Below are positions 12,625-22,743 of a stretch of 64,000 bases of DNA, in pieces (the first letter of the stretch is position 1; the number at the start of each line of letters is the position of its first letter). The translations under genes and the position numbers were made by a program. The notes below the pieces were generated by a model, which was not told where the DNA came from, did no database searches, and saw only the letters and a program-made list of their open reading frames with translations. This DNA is from Ziziphus jujuba (Eukaryota; Streptophyta; Magnoliopsida; Rosales; Rhamnaceae): contig NC_083390.1 in assembly GCF_031755915.1 (NCBI RefSeq), positions 20,879,501 to 20,943,500 of the forward strand, written 5' to 3'.

Positions 12625-12745
12625 AATAACACATAAGGGTATTTTGGGATTTTAAAAGATTGGAGGGGTAGATCAAAAAAGAAATGAATTGAGGGGGTAA
12701 AATTCATGAAGCTCGGTCCTACAGGGGTATTGGGCCAAATTCCCT
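12625..12745. repeat. Possible MULE terminal sequence (copy 1 side)
   Basis: It ends 'ttgggccaaattccct' (about 12730-12744). The preceding ~110 bases align by eye with 48095-48217, which ends 'agggccaaattcccc', in the same orientation and at the same side of the second MULE locus. Long degenerate terminal repeats are expected of MULEs. No matching opposite end and no 9-11-bp target duplication could be found, so this is an inference. Confidence 0.45.
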
Positions 12746-13069
12746 TTTTAATTATGGGAAAAACCAAAAATACCCACTATTCCTCCCCCGAAAAAAGGAT
12801 AAATACCTTTTTTTTTTTTTTTTGTGGTTTTGGGAGTACAAAATATTGTCCATCTTCCATCCGCTCAACCTATTGGATTATCCATTATACTCTTCTTTTT
12901 ATTTTATTTTATTTTTTTATTTCTTTCTTTTTACAATTTTCAACAGCATACAGGAAAACCCATCTGTTTCTTTCACTTGCAAATTTTTACCAAAGAAATT
13001 TGGTTTACGGGTATATATGTATAGAAGAGAAAAATATGATTATCAACGAGCAAACTAATGATTGATGGT
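12746..13069. other. AT-rich spacer, no gene
   Basis: Poly-T (about 12808-12823) and TTTTA/TTTC-rich sequence. The overlapping open frames here come from low-complexity pyrimidine runs and show no domain. Confidence 0.55.
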
Positions 13070-13990
13070 GAAGAATCATATAAATTTTTAGGACGAATTT
13101 GTTTCTCATACTAAAAAAATAATAAAAGAGTTGGTTTTTCATTGTTCATAACCACTTTTATCTATAGGCTTTTGATTTAAAATTATAGTTATGAGATTTA
13201 GATTGATATTTTTTTAAATTAAAAAAATAATACATATATTTTTAAAAAAATATATATAAATATGCAAATCCTTTAATTATTTATTTATTATATTTGTAAT
13301 AATAGTTTTGTTTCTATTGCAAACACTTATGTTAGACAAAATATTTGTAATTAATTAAATTTTAAGCATGATTTTATAGTATCTTATTAAATTAACTTAT
13401 AGAAAAAGTAAGGTAGGTCTTAGACTTCTTAAAATCTACCTCATTAGATAAAGCATTTTTAGATAAAACTAACATCTACAATTCAAAATTGATTTTAATA
13501 AAATATACCATTTTGAACATAATATACTTAGTAGCTGCAGGAAAGAGGAGGTGGGTTTTAAATTCTTTAAAAATCTACCTCTTTAAACAAAGCTTTTTTT
13601 AATAACAATAATACATATCACTCAAAAATTTACTTTAAAAAAATAAATAATTATTTCAATATTCTTTTGGCTTTTAATAATATTACGAAGCTTTGTTAGG
13701 AGGATTATTAATATTATTAATATTGAATTTATTAAGTATTAATTTAGTTTCAAATTTCTATTAATATTTAAGATTTTGAAATTAATTTACGTCAATTGAA
13801 TAAAATTCAATTACGCTTATCTATTTGCGCATCACATAATTATTTTATTATTAGATCCTTAACGGAGCCATTAGTTAATTAAATTAATTTTAACTTTCAT
13901 CCATTTAATATTTCATCACTAAATAAATTTAAGAGTTTTCCATAATAATACAATATAGAAATATATATATATATATATACATATTATGTG
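13070..13990. repeat. Old dispersed repeat, copy a (pairs with 62110-63020)
   Basis: It is collinear with 62110-63020 over about 0.9 kb. Shared phrases include 'tttttaggac', 'ataccattttgaa', 'gaggtgggtttt', 'attcttttggcttttaataa' and 'tccataataa', and both copies end in an AT dinucleotide run. In the second copy it directly abuts a minus-strand copia gag remnant, so it may be the LTR or leader of that element. No coding sequence. Confidence 0.6.
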
Positions 13991-14960
13991 TATGTATATA
14001 TCATATGATAATATTGCACCACCTATTCTATATGGCATGTTTGCATATATAAGTATGTTATATCCATATAATTTAAACAATTATAAAAGCTGAAAAATAA
14101 ATAAACCCACAATCTATGGTTTCAATGAAAGTAAACTTACAAGCGCAATAAGACCATAAAGCCCAACTTCTTTTTTTATCCTGTTCCTTTTTTTTTCCCC
14201 CCCTAGATTTTGTAAGTTCATAGGGTGTGAGGAAAGTTAGAATTGGTTTTCTAGGTTTTTAAGCTCAAACCACAAAACCTAACTTGTCCAATTTTCAATC
14301 TTGTCAGCCAAAAAGGTCACCGATGGCCATAGACATATCGGATCACTGTGAAATTTTACAAGCAAGTATAACACATCCAGAGGAAGTTCCTGCCAAAATT
14401 TCAGCTCAATCTAATTGTTCACATGCCTTCACATGCCCCCAAGAATGTAGGCAAGTGAGATCCACTCGCTGCAACTTTTGGCGACTTGTGTGGGTGCATC
14501 CAATGGTTTTTGATGGCATTCCAATGCTCATTGGCATCGTCTCTCCATATATTATCCATTCATGGTGGTTTTCCCTAGAAGTGGTGTCTAGATTGGCATA
14601 GAAATTGATAAATAATGACAAGCGTGCAATTTTTATCAAGATAAATTTACACATATCTTACAAAAATAAGAATTTCTTATAAAATAAATAAATTAAACTG
14701 CAAAATTAAATAAATATATCAATAAGGAAACCTAATCTTATGATTAGCTTCCGTATTACATTCCTAATAAAAAATAGAAGTAAATATCTACCATGAATTA
14801 AGAGTAAAAATCAATTATTCATTCATAATATCAAAATTATAAAAAATATGAATATTAGAATCCTAAATGCAGTATATCTAATAAATATCGCATATAAATG
14901 AAAAATAAATTATGCATTTAATATATCACATACCGATTCAACTGATATTTTGATACTAAT
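13991..14960. other. Spacer with an unidentified 105-codon frame
   Basis: It begins with an AT run. A plus frame (14284-14601) opens MSNFQSCQPKRSPMAIDISD and is less AT-rich than its flanks, but I see no domain and no splice or promoter context. The rest is AT-rich. It ends at a degenerate primer-binding site ('tgatactaat', 14951-14960) next to the LTR at 14961. Confidence 0.4.
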
Positions 14961-15457
14961 TGTTGGAGTCATGCAACGGAAACTAGATCGCATAGTTGAA
15001 TGAAGTATATGATAGATGTTTCTCATCACCCATTACTAGTCTTTTAGGAGTACAGAAAAACTATTCTTGAATCCAAAAGACCTTTCAAACTATTTTCTAC
15101 GTAACATGCGTGTGGATGTACCTTATCGAAAAAAAAAAAGTTAATTTGAAAAATGCACTAAAGCCTTACAGTTTCTATTTTTTTCTGAAGTATTTTATTT
15201 TTCTATTTGGATTTTAAATTTCTAAAAGTACCACATAAAACTTTATGTGACTTAAGACTAGACAGCATATTTATAAAACTGCTATCCTCGCCTTTTAGGG
15301 TTTAATAAACTCCTTGAACTCAACTAATGAGCTCATTCTTATTTCTCAGTTAGATAGAGCTCTATCACTTAATCAGCCAGTTTGAAATTCTATGACTAAT
15401 GTTTAATTAAGGCTCCTGATCAATGGATTAAATTACTCGAAAAGCATAAATCCAACA
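14961..15457 (-). mobile_element. Probable copia-type LTR remnant
   Basis: It starts TGTTGGAGTC and ends ATAAATCCAACA, giving the matching ends TGTTGGA/TCCAACA over 497 bp. Immediately left is 'tgatactaat', a worn version of 'tgataccaat', the reverse complement of the start of an initiator-Met tRNA primer-binding site. That makes this the 5' LTR of a minus-strand element whose body is lost. The final part is also found at about 50370-50490. Confidence 0.5.
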
Positions 15458-16690
15458 CAAAGTATCAAAATAGAATTAAAAAAAAAAAGAAGAAGAAAAA
15501 ATTGGTCTAAAACAAATGTTATGTTTTCCTAAAATGTTATCTGCTATATTTTGCTTGTAATTATATATGCCTCTATGAATAAGATTTTTATTAATATGTT
15601 TAATACAAAGTATATTTCTAAACTTATTTAGAATCTTACCAGTGTCTTTTCTCTCAAGGATTTGGGAGAACTTCACTATTTTCTTTTAGGTGCTGAGGTA
15701 GTTCGAACAGCATTTCAATTCAATTCTAAGTGAAATTATGGGTAATAATATATTTTATGCTGTTTTGATATAATTTATTATTTACAAATTATGTGAACAG
15801 CTTGGGTTTTAGAGCATCTTTAAGACATTACTATTTCTAAAATTTGTATCCAATTGTAAATGCCAAAACATAGTATCTTGAAATTATAAATTTTGCTATG
15901 ATGAACCACATTTTACCAAATTAAGAACAAAATTAAAATATTTAACCTAATAAGAGATATTTAGGCCCACATACTTTATTGTTGTGAGATCCAATACCAA
16001 ATTTCAAAGTAGATTTTGTATTGCCAAAATTTGGCATCCCGCACCATTAAAGATATCAAACGAGGAAATAATGCTAAAATTTAGCAATAGCATGTCAATG
16101 GAAGTGCTTCAAGACAGATGGCATAGAAAATCATATCTTACTATTATTGTTTTTTTCTTCATTAACTTAATGAATCACTTCAATGTATTAGGACTTTTGA
16201 TTTGATTTTGCTTTTAAAATTATGAAGGATTTGGAATGATTATCGTTGGTGAATCCAAATAGAAACAAAATAAAGGTTCCAAATTTGAAGCCTTCATCTT
16301 CAGTATTGAAGAAGAGTAAATAAATAAGTAAATAAATTAGTGTTTTAAGCCAGATGGCATAAAAAATAATATTTTATTATTATTATTATTTATTATTATT
16401 ATTATTATACAGGTATAGAAATTTGAAATTAAGATCATATATTTTAATTTCAATAGCTATTGAAATTCTGTGAGCATGAAAATATGTGATCATTTTGTTG
16501 CGTTTCAAATTAACTTAATGAATCAATTCAACGTATTAGGACTTTTCATTTGATTTTGCTTTTAAAATGGTGATGGATTTGGATGGCTATCGTTGGTGAG
16601 TCCAAATAGGAACAAAATAAAGGTTCCAAATTTGAAGCCTTCATCTTCAGTACAGAAGAAGAGTAAATAAATAAATAAACAAATTGGCAA
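15458..16690. repeat. Dispersed repeat; collinear with 50490-50775 plus 56465-56950
   Basis: The first ~250 bases ('ccaaca.aaagtatcaaaatagaa' to 'gtagttcgaacagcat') match 50480-50775. The rest ('aagtgaaattatgggtaata' onward) matches 56465-56950. Within it, 16160-16345 is repeated at 16508-16690 (landmark 'aggttccaaatttgaagcc'). No coding sequence. The short frame at 15984-16205 has no recognisable domain. Confidence 0.7.
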
Positions 16691-16729
16691 TAGAGTGATA
16701 CATATTACTCACATCTACATCTGCGAAGT

Positions 16730-17400
16730 CATTGGAAAGTGCAATCTTATAGTGGCTTCTTATATATTCTTGTTCAACTTATAATTTTTGTGTATGCATC
16801 TTTAGAAAAAGCTCAACTTTGTAAAGAATTGTTGTCCTTCTTAAGGCCATTCCATAATATTCTATTCCTTTTGTAAGACTTCCAATTACGCAAGCCCTTC
16901 TAAATGCAGCAAAAGGATAAGAGCCCTTTCGTAATTCCTTGCTTGTCGATCCAGGTGAGCAACTAGCTTTTATACGATTGAATTTTTTACAGGTTTCTTT
17001 TCTTACCCCAGCCTCCTAGCCGTTTTTTATTTTCAAAGTGTCCTTTCCTAAGATGTCTCTCTCCTTGCTTATTGATTAGTCGTCGAGCAACTCCGTCCCT
17101 TTCTGTGGGACAAGCTAAGTTGTGCAGCTCTGTGGCTTCTTACATATTCTTGTTCAACTTATAAGTTGGGTATGCATCTTTAGAAAAAGCTCAACTTTTG
17201 TGTATGCATCTTTAGAAAAAGCTCAAATTTTGTGCAGCTGTGTGGCTTCTTATATATTCTTGTTCAACTTATAAGTTGTGCAGTTGTGTGGCTAATAACT
17301 TAAAGTTTAGAAAAAAGCTCAACTTATAGTTATGCTCAACTTATAGTTATGCATCTTTAGAAAAAGCTTAACTTATAAGATGCACTTAGAATAACTAAAA
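16730..17400. repeat. Degenerate short tandem repeats before the small gene
   Basis: The phrases 'gtggcttcttatatattcttg', 'ttcaacttataa' and 'gcatctttagaaaaagctcaa' recur at least three to five times in changing order, mainly 17120-17370. They lie upstream of the promoter-like TATA of the first small membrane-protein gene copy. No gene seen. Confidence 0.65.
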
Positions 17401-17445
17401 GCATTAAGAAAAGCATGATAAAACATCAGCCAGCTTATTTTCACT

Positions 17446-17453
17446 TATATATA
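17446..17453 (+). promoter_or_regulatory. TATA-box-like element of gene copy A
   Basis: 'cacttatatatacgc' lies about 125 bases before the ATG at 17578. The same 'ttatatatacg' lies 60-70 bases before the ATG of the intact copy at 33189, so the element is conserved between copies. Confidence 0.5.
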
Positions 17454-17577
17454 CGCCACTGCATCCCCTAATTGTTCTGCAGCCGCAACAACTTCCACTG
17501 CATTAACAAAAGAGTTCTGCATCCGCTTATTCTTATTTCTGATTTTTCCATTTCCATATCAGTTTCTAGTTCTTGTG

Positions 17578-17890
17578 ATGTCCAACGAGATTTTTGTGTT
17601 TTTGATGGCCACTTTGATTGGTTTGCTACAGTTGATGTACGAAGCAAAGAATGTCTCACCATTTGATACGCATTATACCACTATGGTATTATTTTTTGTT
17701 TCTCTGTTTGTCTATGTCATTGCAGCAATCGCAGATGAAGAATTACCTCAACCTCAAAATCCAAATTAAACTGGAATTATGTCTAAAACTAAGCTCTTTT
17801 CTGGGTGTTTTGCCTTGAATATGCCCGTACTTATCCTCATTCCACCTTTTGGATGGTTCACTTTGGCCTCGTATGGTTACTCCTTTATGA
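17578..17890 (+). pseudogene. Small membrane-protein gene, copy A (truncated)
   Basis: Opens MSNEIFVFLMATLIGLLQLMY and is nearly identical to the first half of the intact copy at 33189. An in-frame TAA falls after LPQPQNPN (TAC to TAA). The frame then continues with TGIMSKTKLFSGCF, two substitutions and GWFT, and after about 17865 similarity to the other copies stops abruptly. The product, if made, would be about 62 residues with two hydrophobic segments. Family not recognised; see the intact copy for description. Confidence 0.8.
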
Positions 17891-19071
17891 TGTTTGAAGA
17901 ATTTAATGTCAATAGTTTTAATTGAAAAAGTTACACTTGGGAGATCATGTTTTGATCCTCTGCTATATATTTAAAGGCATCTTTGCAATGCTAACTGATC
18001 TTTTAACAAATTCGTTTATATGTTTATTTGCCGGTCAAGCATCGATTTTGAACTTGTTAATTTACTATGATATTTGGCAGACAATGATATTCAAAGATTT
18101 GTCTTAAACTGAGTTTACATGAGTTACTCTAGGGTATTTTATTGCTCATGTATGTTTTACTTATCAGTAAATGCTGGACCAACTTAATTACTCTGACAAA
18201 GGACAACTTGAATTTCTCTATTAGTAGGCATGGGTCTCTTCTTCCAACCTTCGAAAGCGCATTAAAAGATCGTACTACAAAGAAATAGCTTGACTAGGTT
18301 GGATTGTAGGTAAAGATATGGTGCTAGAAATAACTTTATAAGAAGACGGAGCAAAAGTAGCTGCTAGTACTTGATAATAGAAAATACTAAAAATTAAACT
18401 GAAAAAGCTTCAAGGATTTTCCAAATCTCAGACTTGAATCTTTCTTAAGTATTTGTGGTGTCTTGTATTATGCTTCCCATCTGAAGTTGACACCTTTTAT
18501 AAGGACCTTTTATGGTGATATTAGGTGCTAATTTTGATGATGGTCCGAATGGGATATTATTCTAGACCCTAAAGTGGATGAATGGTCTTACTGGCGATTT
18601 TATCTAGTTTGTCCCATGAAGACAAGCATTATTTTCTGGATGCATGATCTTTCCTTTAGTATATGACTTTTTTGTCGTACTTTCTTCTACCAAAGTCTTA
18701 CTGGCATCTCATGGCACCTGTTGTTATAATGCTCATTGACTTCCCATGACTGGCATTAGACTTGCCGTAGGCTTATATTTTCTATATAATTTCTGTTATC
18801 CTGTGCATTATAATTTCTCATATCTATTCCTATTTTCTAGTGTTTCCCTGTAGATTATTCTTGCTTGTTAATATTGCTCCTCTTTTTTTCCCCTCTTTAA
18901 TTTCAGATCTCTCTCATGTATTCTTCTCAATTAGAAGATATCTAAATTTCATTGATCACACCAGTGGCCTTGGATGGAAAGAGTAGGCAAATCCTCTTTG
19001 CTAATTTTAGTTGTAGTTGTACTTGTAATGTAAGTTTGGATCATTGGGTTTAATTTTGTAATTTTATGCAG
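17891..19071. other. Array spacer collinear with 40500-41692
   Basis: It runs parallel to the fifth array unit (for example 'ttgatcctctg.tatatattc', 'ggagttactctagggtatttt', 'gatggtccgaatgg', 'cattagacttgcc'). In the GT14 gene from which the flanking exons come, part of this was probably intron. No coding segment recognised. Confidence 0.65.
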
Positions 19072-19793
19072 ATTTCAGAGGGTGCAGCCTATTGTAGTGG
19101 ACCCAGCTATATACCTCGTCGGGAGGAGCCAAATTTTTCATGCAACAGAAAAGCAGAAATTCCTGATGCTTTTAAAGTGTTCACAGGCACAGTCTCTATA
19201 ATATCTTCTCTTTCATTCTTTATTATACTTTCTATCAAATTGAAGTTGTCTTCCGAGCCTTACTTTTCTTAGTTTGCAGGCTCGCCATGGGTTGTACTAA
19301 GCCGACCTTTTCTGGAATTCTGCATACTTGGTTGGGACTTGGGATAACCTACCCCGAACCCTGCTTATGTATTTTACAAATGTACTTTTGTCACAAGAAG
19401 GATATTTTCATTCTGTTATATGCAATTCACCAGAGTTTAAGAACACAGACAGTATTGAGATATATGATATGGGACAGTCCCCCACGAATGGAGCCTCACT
19501 TCTTAAACACTTCTGATTTTGATCAAATGGCCCAAAGCGGAGCTGCGTTTGTAAGACAATTCATGAATGATGATCCCGTCCTGAACATGGTTGATGAAAA
19601 GATCCTCAAGCGTGGGCGTAATCGACCTGTCTCAGGTGCATGGTGCTCTGGCTGGAAAAGCTGGTTCATGGATCCTTGTTCACAATGGGGTGATGTCAAT
19701 ATCGTGAAGGCTGGATCTCAAGCAAAGAAGTTTGAAGAGTCCATTACCAACCTCCTTGATGACTGGAATTCACAGTCAACTCAGTGCAAATGA
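19072..19793 (+). pseudogene. GT14 (GlcAT14-like) glycosyltransferase, 3' exons, unit 1
   Basis: The source family is plant GT14 'core-2/I-branching' type II Golgi enzymes, which include beta-glucuronosyltransferases acting on arabinogalactan proteins. Exon 19072-19186 reads FQRVQPIVVDPAIYLVGRSQ then shifts frame near AEIPDAFKVF; it ends CACAG with a GC donor. Exon 19280-19793 reads SPWVVLSRPFLEFCILGW, is broken by a small insertion near 19337, and then runs through EPHFLNTSDFDQMAQSG, DEKILKRGRNR, GAWCSG, DPCSQWGDVNIV and FEESITNLLDDWNSQ to a stop. Upstream exons and the N-terminal anchor are absent, so it is a truncated, frameshifted copy. More decayed copies lie at 30700, 39700 and 41693. 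Confidence 0.88.
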
Positions 19794-20240
19794 AGATGCT
19801 TGACTTCAAGTTAGAATTTCTGAGACTATGTGCTGTCTTTGCATCTGACTCGTAGATTGGTTTTCAAGTCTACCGTCAATTCAGATTGCATTTTTTTGGC
19901 TCGTAAAGCGAGATTTTTGAGAGTTTCTCTAGCCAAATGCACTTCAAGGCAAAGTGGAAGAGGGAGTGGAAGTGAATTTACTTTGATTTTGGGCTATATG
20001 TAGCAAGAAGGTGGGGGTGGGTGGGGAAGAGGAGAGCAGGGGGACAAATTCATTGTAGAGCCACCAATGGCCATTGAATCAATAGAGGGTCTTCTTCATC
20101 TTGCCCATCTTGCCCATTTGCATGCTCTTATATTTTCTATGTGTTTTGGGATTATATAGTCCATCGGTGTTGAATATTTGATTAGTATAACGTCATTCTT
20201 TCGATTCTGATCCCTGGTACCCATCTCATAGATAATGAAT
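19794..20240. other. 3' flank of the GT14 fragment
   Basis: It resembles 30960-31345 and, in part, 39945-40090 ('gcagagtggaagaggga.tggaag', 'agagccaccaa', 'cttgcccatttgcatgc', 'gtgttttgggattatat'). It probably holds the old 3' UTR. No gene. Confidence 0.6.
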
Positions 20241-20248
20241 CTCCCTCC

Positions 20249-20312
<64 letters not shown>
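20241..20312. repeat. CT/GA microsatellite
   Basis: About 70 bases of almost pure CT on the plus strand. A minus-strand frame through it would give an Arg-Glu repeat and is an artefact. Confidence 0.95.
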
Positions 20313-21868
20313 TATACACAGGGAAAAGTATATAGTATGTTATTTTGGTAGAAGTACTCATGGTATTGGTTGTGTATATTTCAACGCTCAATCGATATTC
20401 TTTTGAATCACCAAAAAGAAGATAATAACAAAAAAGAAATGAACATGATGATTTATGACGTGATAATATATAAATGATTGAACAATTGATATAAATTGGA
20501 AATAAAAAAAAAAGAAAAACAAAAAGCAAAAAAAAAAGAAGTGATATAAATAGGCAAATGGGGAAATGGATAAATGAATATAAAATCCATGCAGCCAGAT
20601 AAACTTAGGGCGTGAAAAAAAAAAAAAAAAAAACAGTTAATCAATCATTTTAATCCAAGCCAATTTGTTTGAATATTCCATCCAATATTTTTGAATCAGT
20701 TATTTTATAAATAATTAGATTGGACTAGTTTTAAAAGATCAAAATTAATAGTTCGTTTGATTTAGATCAATTTCAAAAGATAAAAATCTGATGAAAATCC
20801 AAATTAAACTGATTGAAATATAAATAATCAATAAATTAATGTTTTGTTTTTTAATTTTTATATTGGTTTGAATTTTTTAGTTAAATAATTAGGTTTAATT
20901 GATATATTTTTAATGATAATCAATGGAAGGCTGATCTTACACGGAAAATGGAAAAGATTTCACCAAGAAAATAAATGGAAGGCAGATGTTACATGGAGGA
21001 TGGAAAAGATTTCACCGAAAAATTAATGGAGGATGAAAAAGGGGCTCCGAAAGCTTACACTAAGAAAAGTCTAAGGCGTTTTCCTTTGTAATAAAATAAT
21101 AAATAAAATAATAAAAACTATGAGAGTTTTCACCGCAATATTAAAAAAAAAAAAAAGCCTATAAAGAAAAAGACTTTTGGACCGTAATATTAATTTTCCA
21201 AACTAATATTTTTGATTTATTAAAATATTATTTTTGAAGATTAATTAATTGACATTAATTCCATATTAATTGGAAATTTAAAAGTCACGCCTTATTTGTA
21301 CATGTATAAATTAAAATTTTGAAAATAAAATTTGTAAAAATCCCACATTAAATATGTATAAAGTAACTCAAAATTTTATGGATATATGAATAGGAACTTC
21401 ATTTGCACTGGGACTGAGGACATAGGTCTCTACACAACTACAACATAAAATACTTCCTCTGGCTTGCCGGTGGGATCTCAAATTCACGTTTTATGGTATT
21501 TTATGGTATAAAACAAAATGTCAATGGCAGGGGTCTGAACAATGGACAATGGATTAACAAAGTTCAGGCAATGTGTGGGGTCTGGGGTCTTTAACATAAA
21601 ATTTCAGTCAATGTGTGGGGTCTGGATTTTAACATAAAATTTCAGGCAATGTGTGGGTTCTGGGGTCTTAACATAAAATTTGGTGGGGGTATATGGCAAT
21701 GGTGGATTTCTAAAGTTTGGCATTTGCCAATGGTGGGTTTCTAAAATTTTCTATGGCAATGGTGGATTTCTAAAATTTTCTATACTTCTTGTAAAATTAA
21801 ACTTCTAAAATTTCCTAAACTTCTTGTAAAATTTCCAACTGCCTCTTACTATATCTTGTAAGTTGAGG
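20313..21868. repeat. AT-rich spacer with minisatellites
   Basis: Between 21561 and 21690 a unit of about 40 bases ('caggcaatgtgtggggtctgg' plus 'ttaacataaaatt') occurs three times. From 21690 to 21835 come shorter repeats of 'ggcaatggtggatttctaaa' and 'cttcttgtaaaatt'. Poly-A runs lie at about 20504, 20530, 20616 and 21146. No gene. Confidence 0.7.
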
Positions 21869-22222
21869 ATGGATTTGAATAAGATTATAGTGTCCCTAGT
21901 GGCCATTTTCTTGGGTTTGCTGGATTTGAAGCATCAAGGAAAGAATGTTTCAGCCTTTGATACACATCCAACAACTATGATAATCTTTTGTGCTGTTTTC
22001 GTTCTGTATGAAGTTCTTATAGTTGATGAGTTAGTACCACTGACCCAACTTATGCGGGATCTAGGCGTAACATTAGGCTCTATGAGTTAGTACCACTGAC
22101 CCAACTTATGTGGGATGTAGGCGTAACATTAGGCTCTGTTTTGGGAGTCTTGTCTTGATTTTGCTTCTACTCATCATCGTTCCTGGTCTTGAATGGATCA
22201 TCTTGGCCTTGTGGCTTGTTTG
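21869..22222 (+). pseudogene. Small membrane-protein gene, copy B, 5' part (split by copia)
   Basis: Begins MDLNKIIVSLVAIFLGLLDL and continues GKNVSAFDTHPTTMIIF, matching the pattern of copies A, C and D. A 56-base tandem duplication (22028-22083 repeated at 22084-22139) throws the frame. The reading later resumes as ILLLLIIVPGLEWIILALW, equivalent to the third hydrophobic stretch of copy C. The copia element enters at 22222/22223, and the last part of the gene continues at 27888. Confidence 0.8.
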
Positions 22223-22709
22223 TGTTGTGGTTCTCTGACCACGTTAGAGAAGAAATATGAGAAGAAAAATAAAAAGAATTCTATTAATCTCTTAGAAATA
22301 GAATACAAAAATAAAAACTTCTCTCATGGAGGATTCTCACGTGGAACCTCTCTCTACACTCTCCAATTCTCTCTGGAATTGCTCACTCTTCTCTCAAGCT
22401 CTCTCTGGAACTTAAACACTCTCTCTCTCGGAGTTTTCTCTCAATATTCCTCACTTGGGATAATATTGAGCTTGCTCACTTGGCTTGGCTTGCATACAAC
22501 GGGATGGAGCCTATTTATAGGCTTACAAGGTCGGTTGCATGGCCACAATTTTCAACAGCCTCTGCAGAGCCCACAATTGTTGAACAATCCATTTTCGGTG
22601 CAGCAATGGCCATTGTCATAAATGGTGGCTGTCGGTGCAGTGGTGTCAAAAATGGTGGCTGTGCAATCTTCACACTGTCGGTGCAGTGGTGGTGCGGCTG
22701 GACTTCACA
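22223..22709 (-). repeat. copia 3' LTR (487 bp)
   Basis: Reads TGTTGTGG to CTTCACA on the plus strand and is a partner of 27401-27887. CT-rich runs and the TATA-like 'gcctatttataggc' (about 22509-22522) are present. Confidence 0.95.
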
Positions 22710-22722
22710 ATTCTCCCCCTCC
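22710..22722 (-). promoter_or_regulatory. copia polypurine tract
   Basis: On the minus strand the bases just before the 3' LTR read GGAGGGGGAGAAT, the usual place and composition for priming plus-strand DNA synthesis. Confidence 0.85.
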
Positions 22723-22743
22723 AGCCGCCTTTAAAACTGATGG

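Noticed and set aside
14284..14601. 105-codon plus frame
   Set aside because: No domain, no promoter or splice context; kept only as a note in the spacer entry.
22193..22621. 142-codon plus frame, nearly repeated at 27332-27799
   Set aside because: The same sequence in both LTRs of the copia element, antisense to it; a repeat rather than two related genes.
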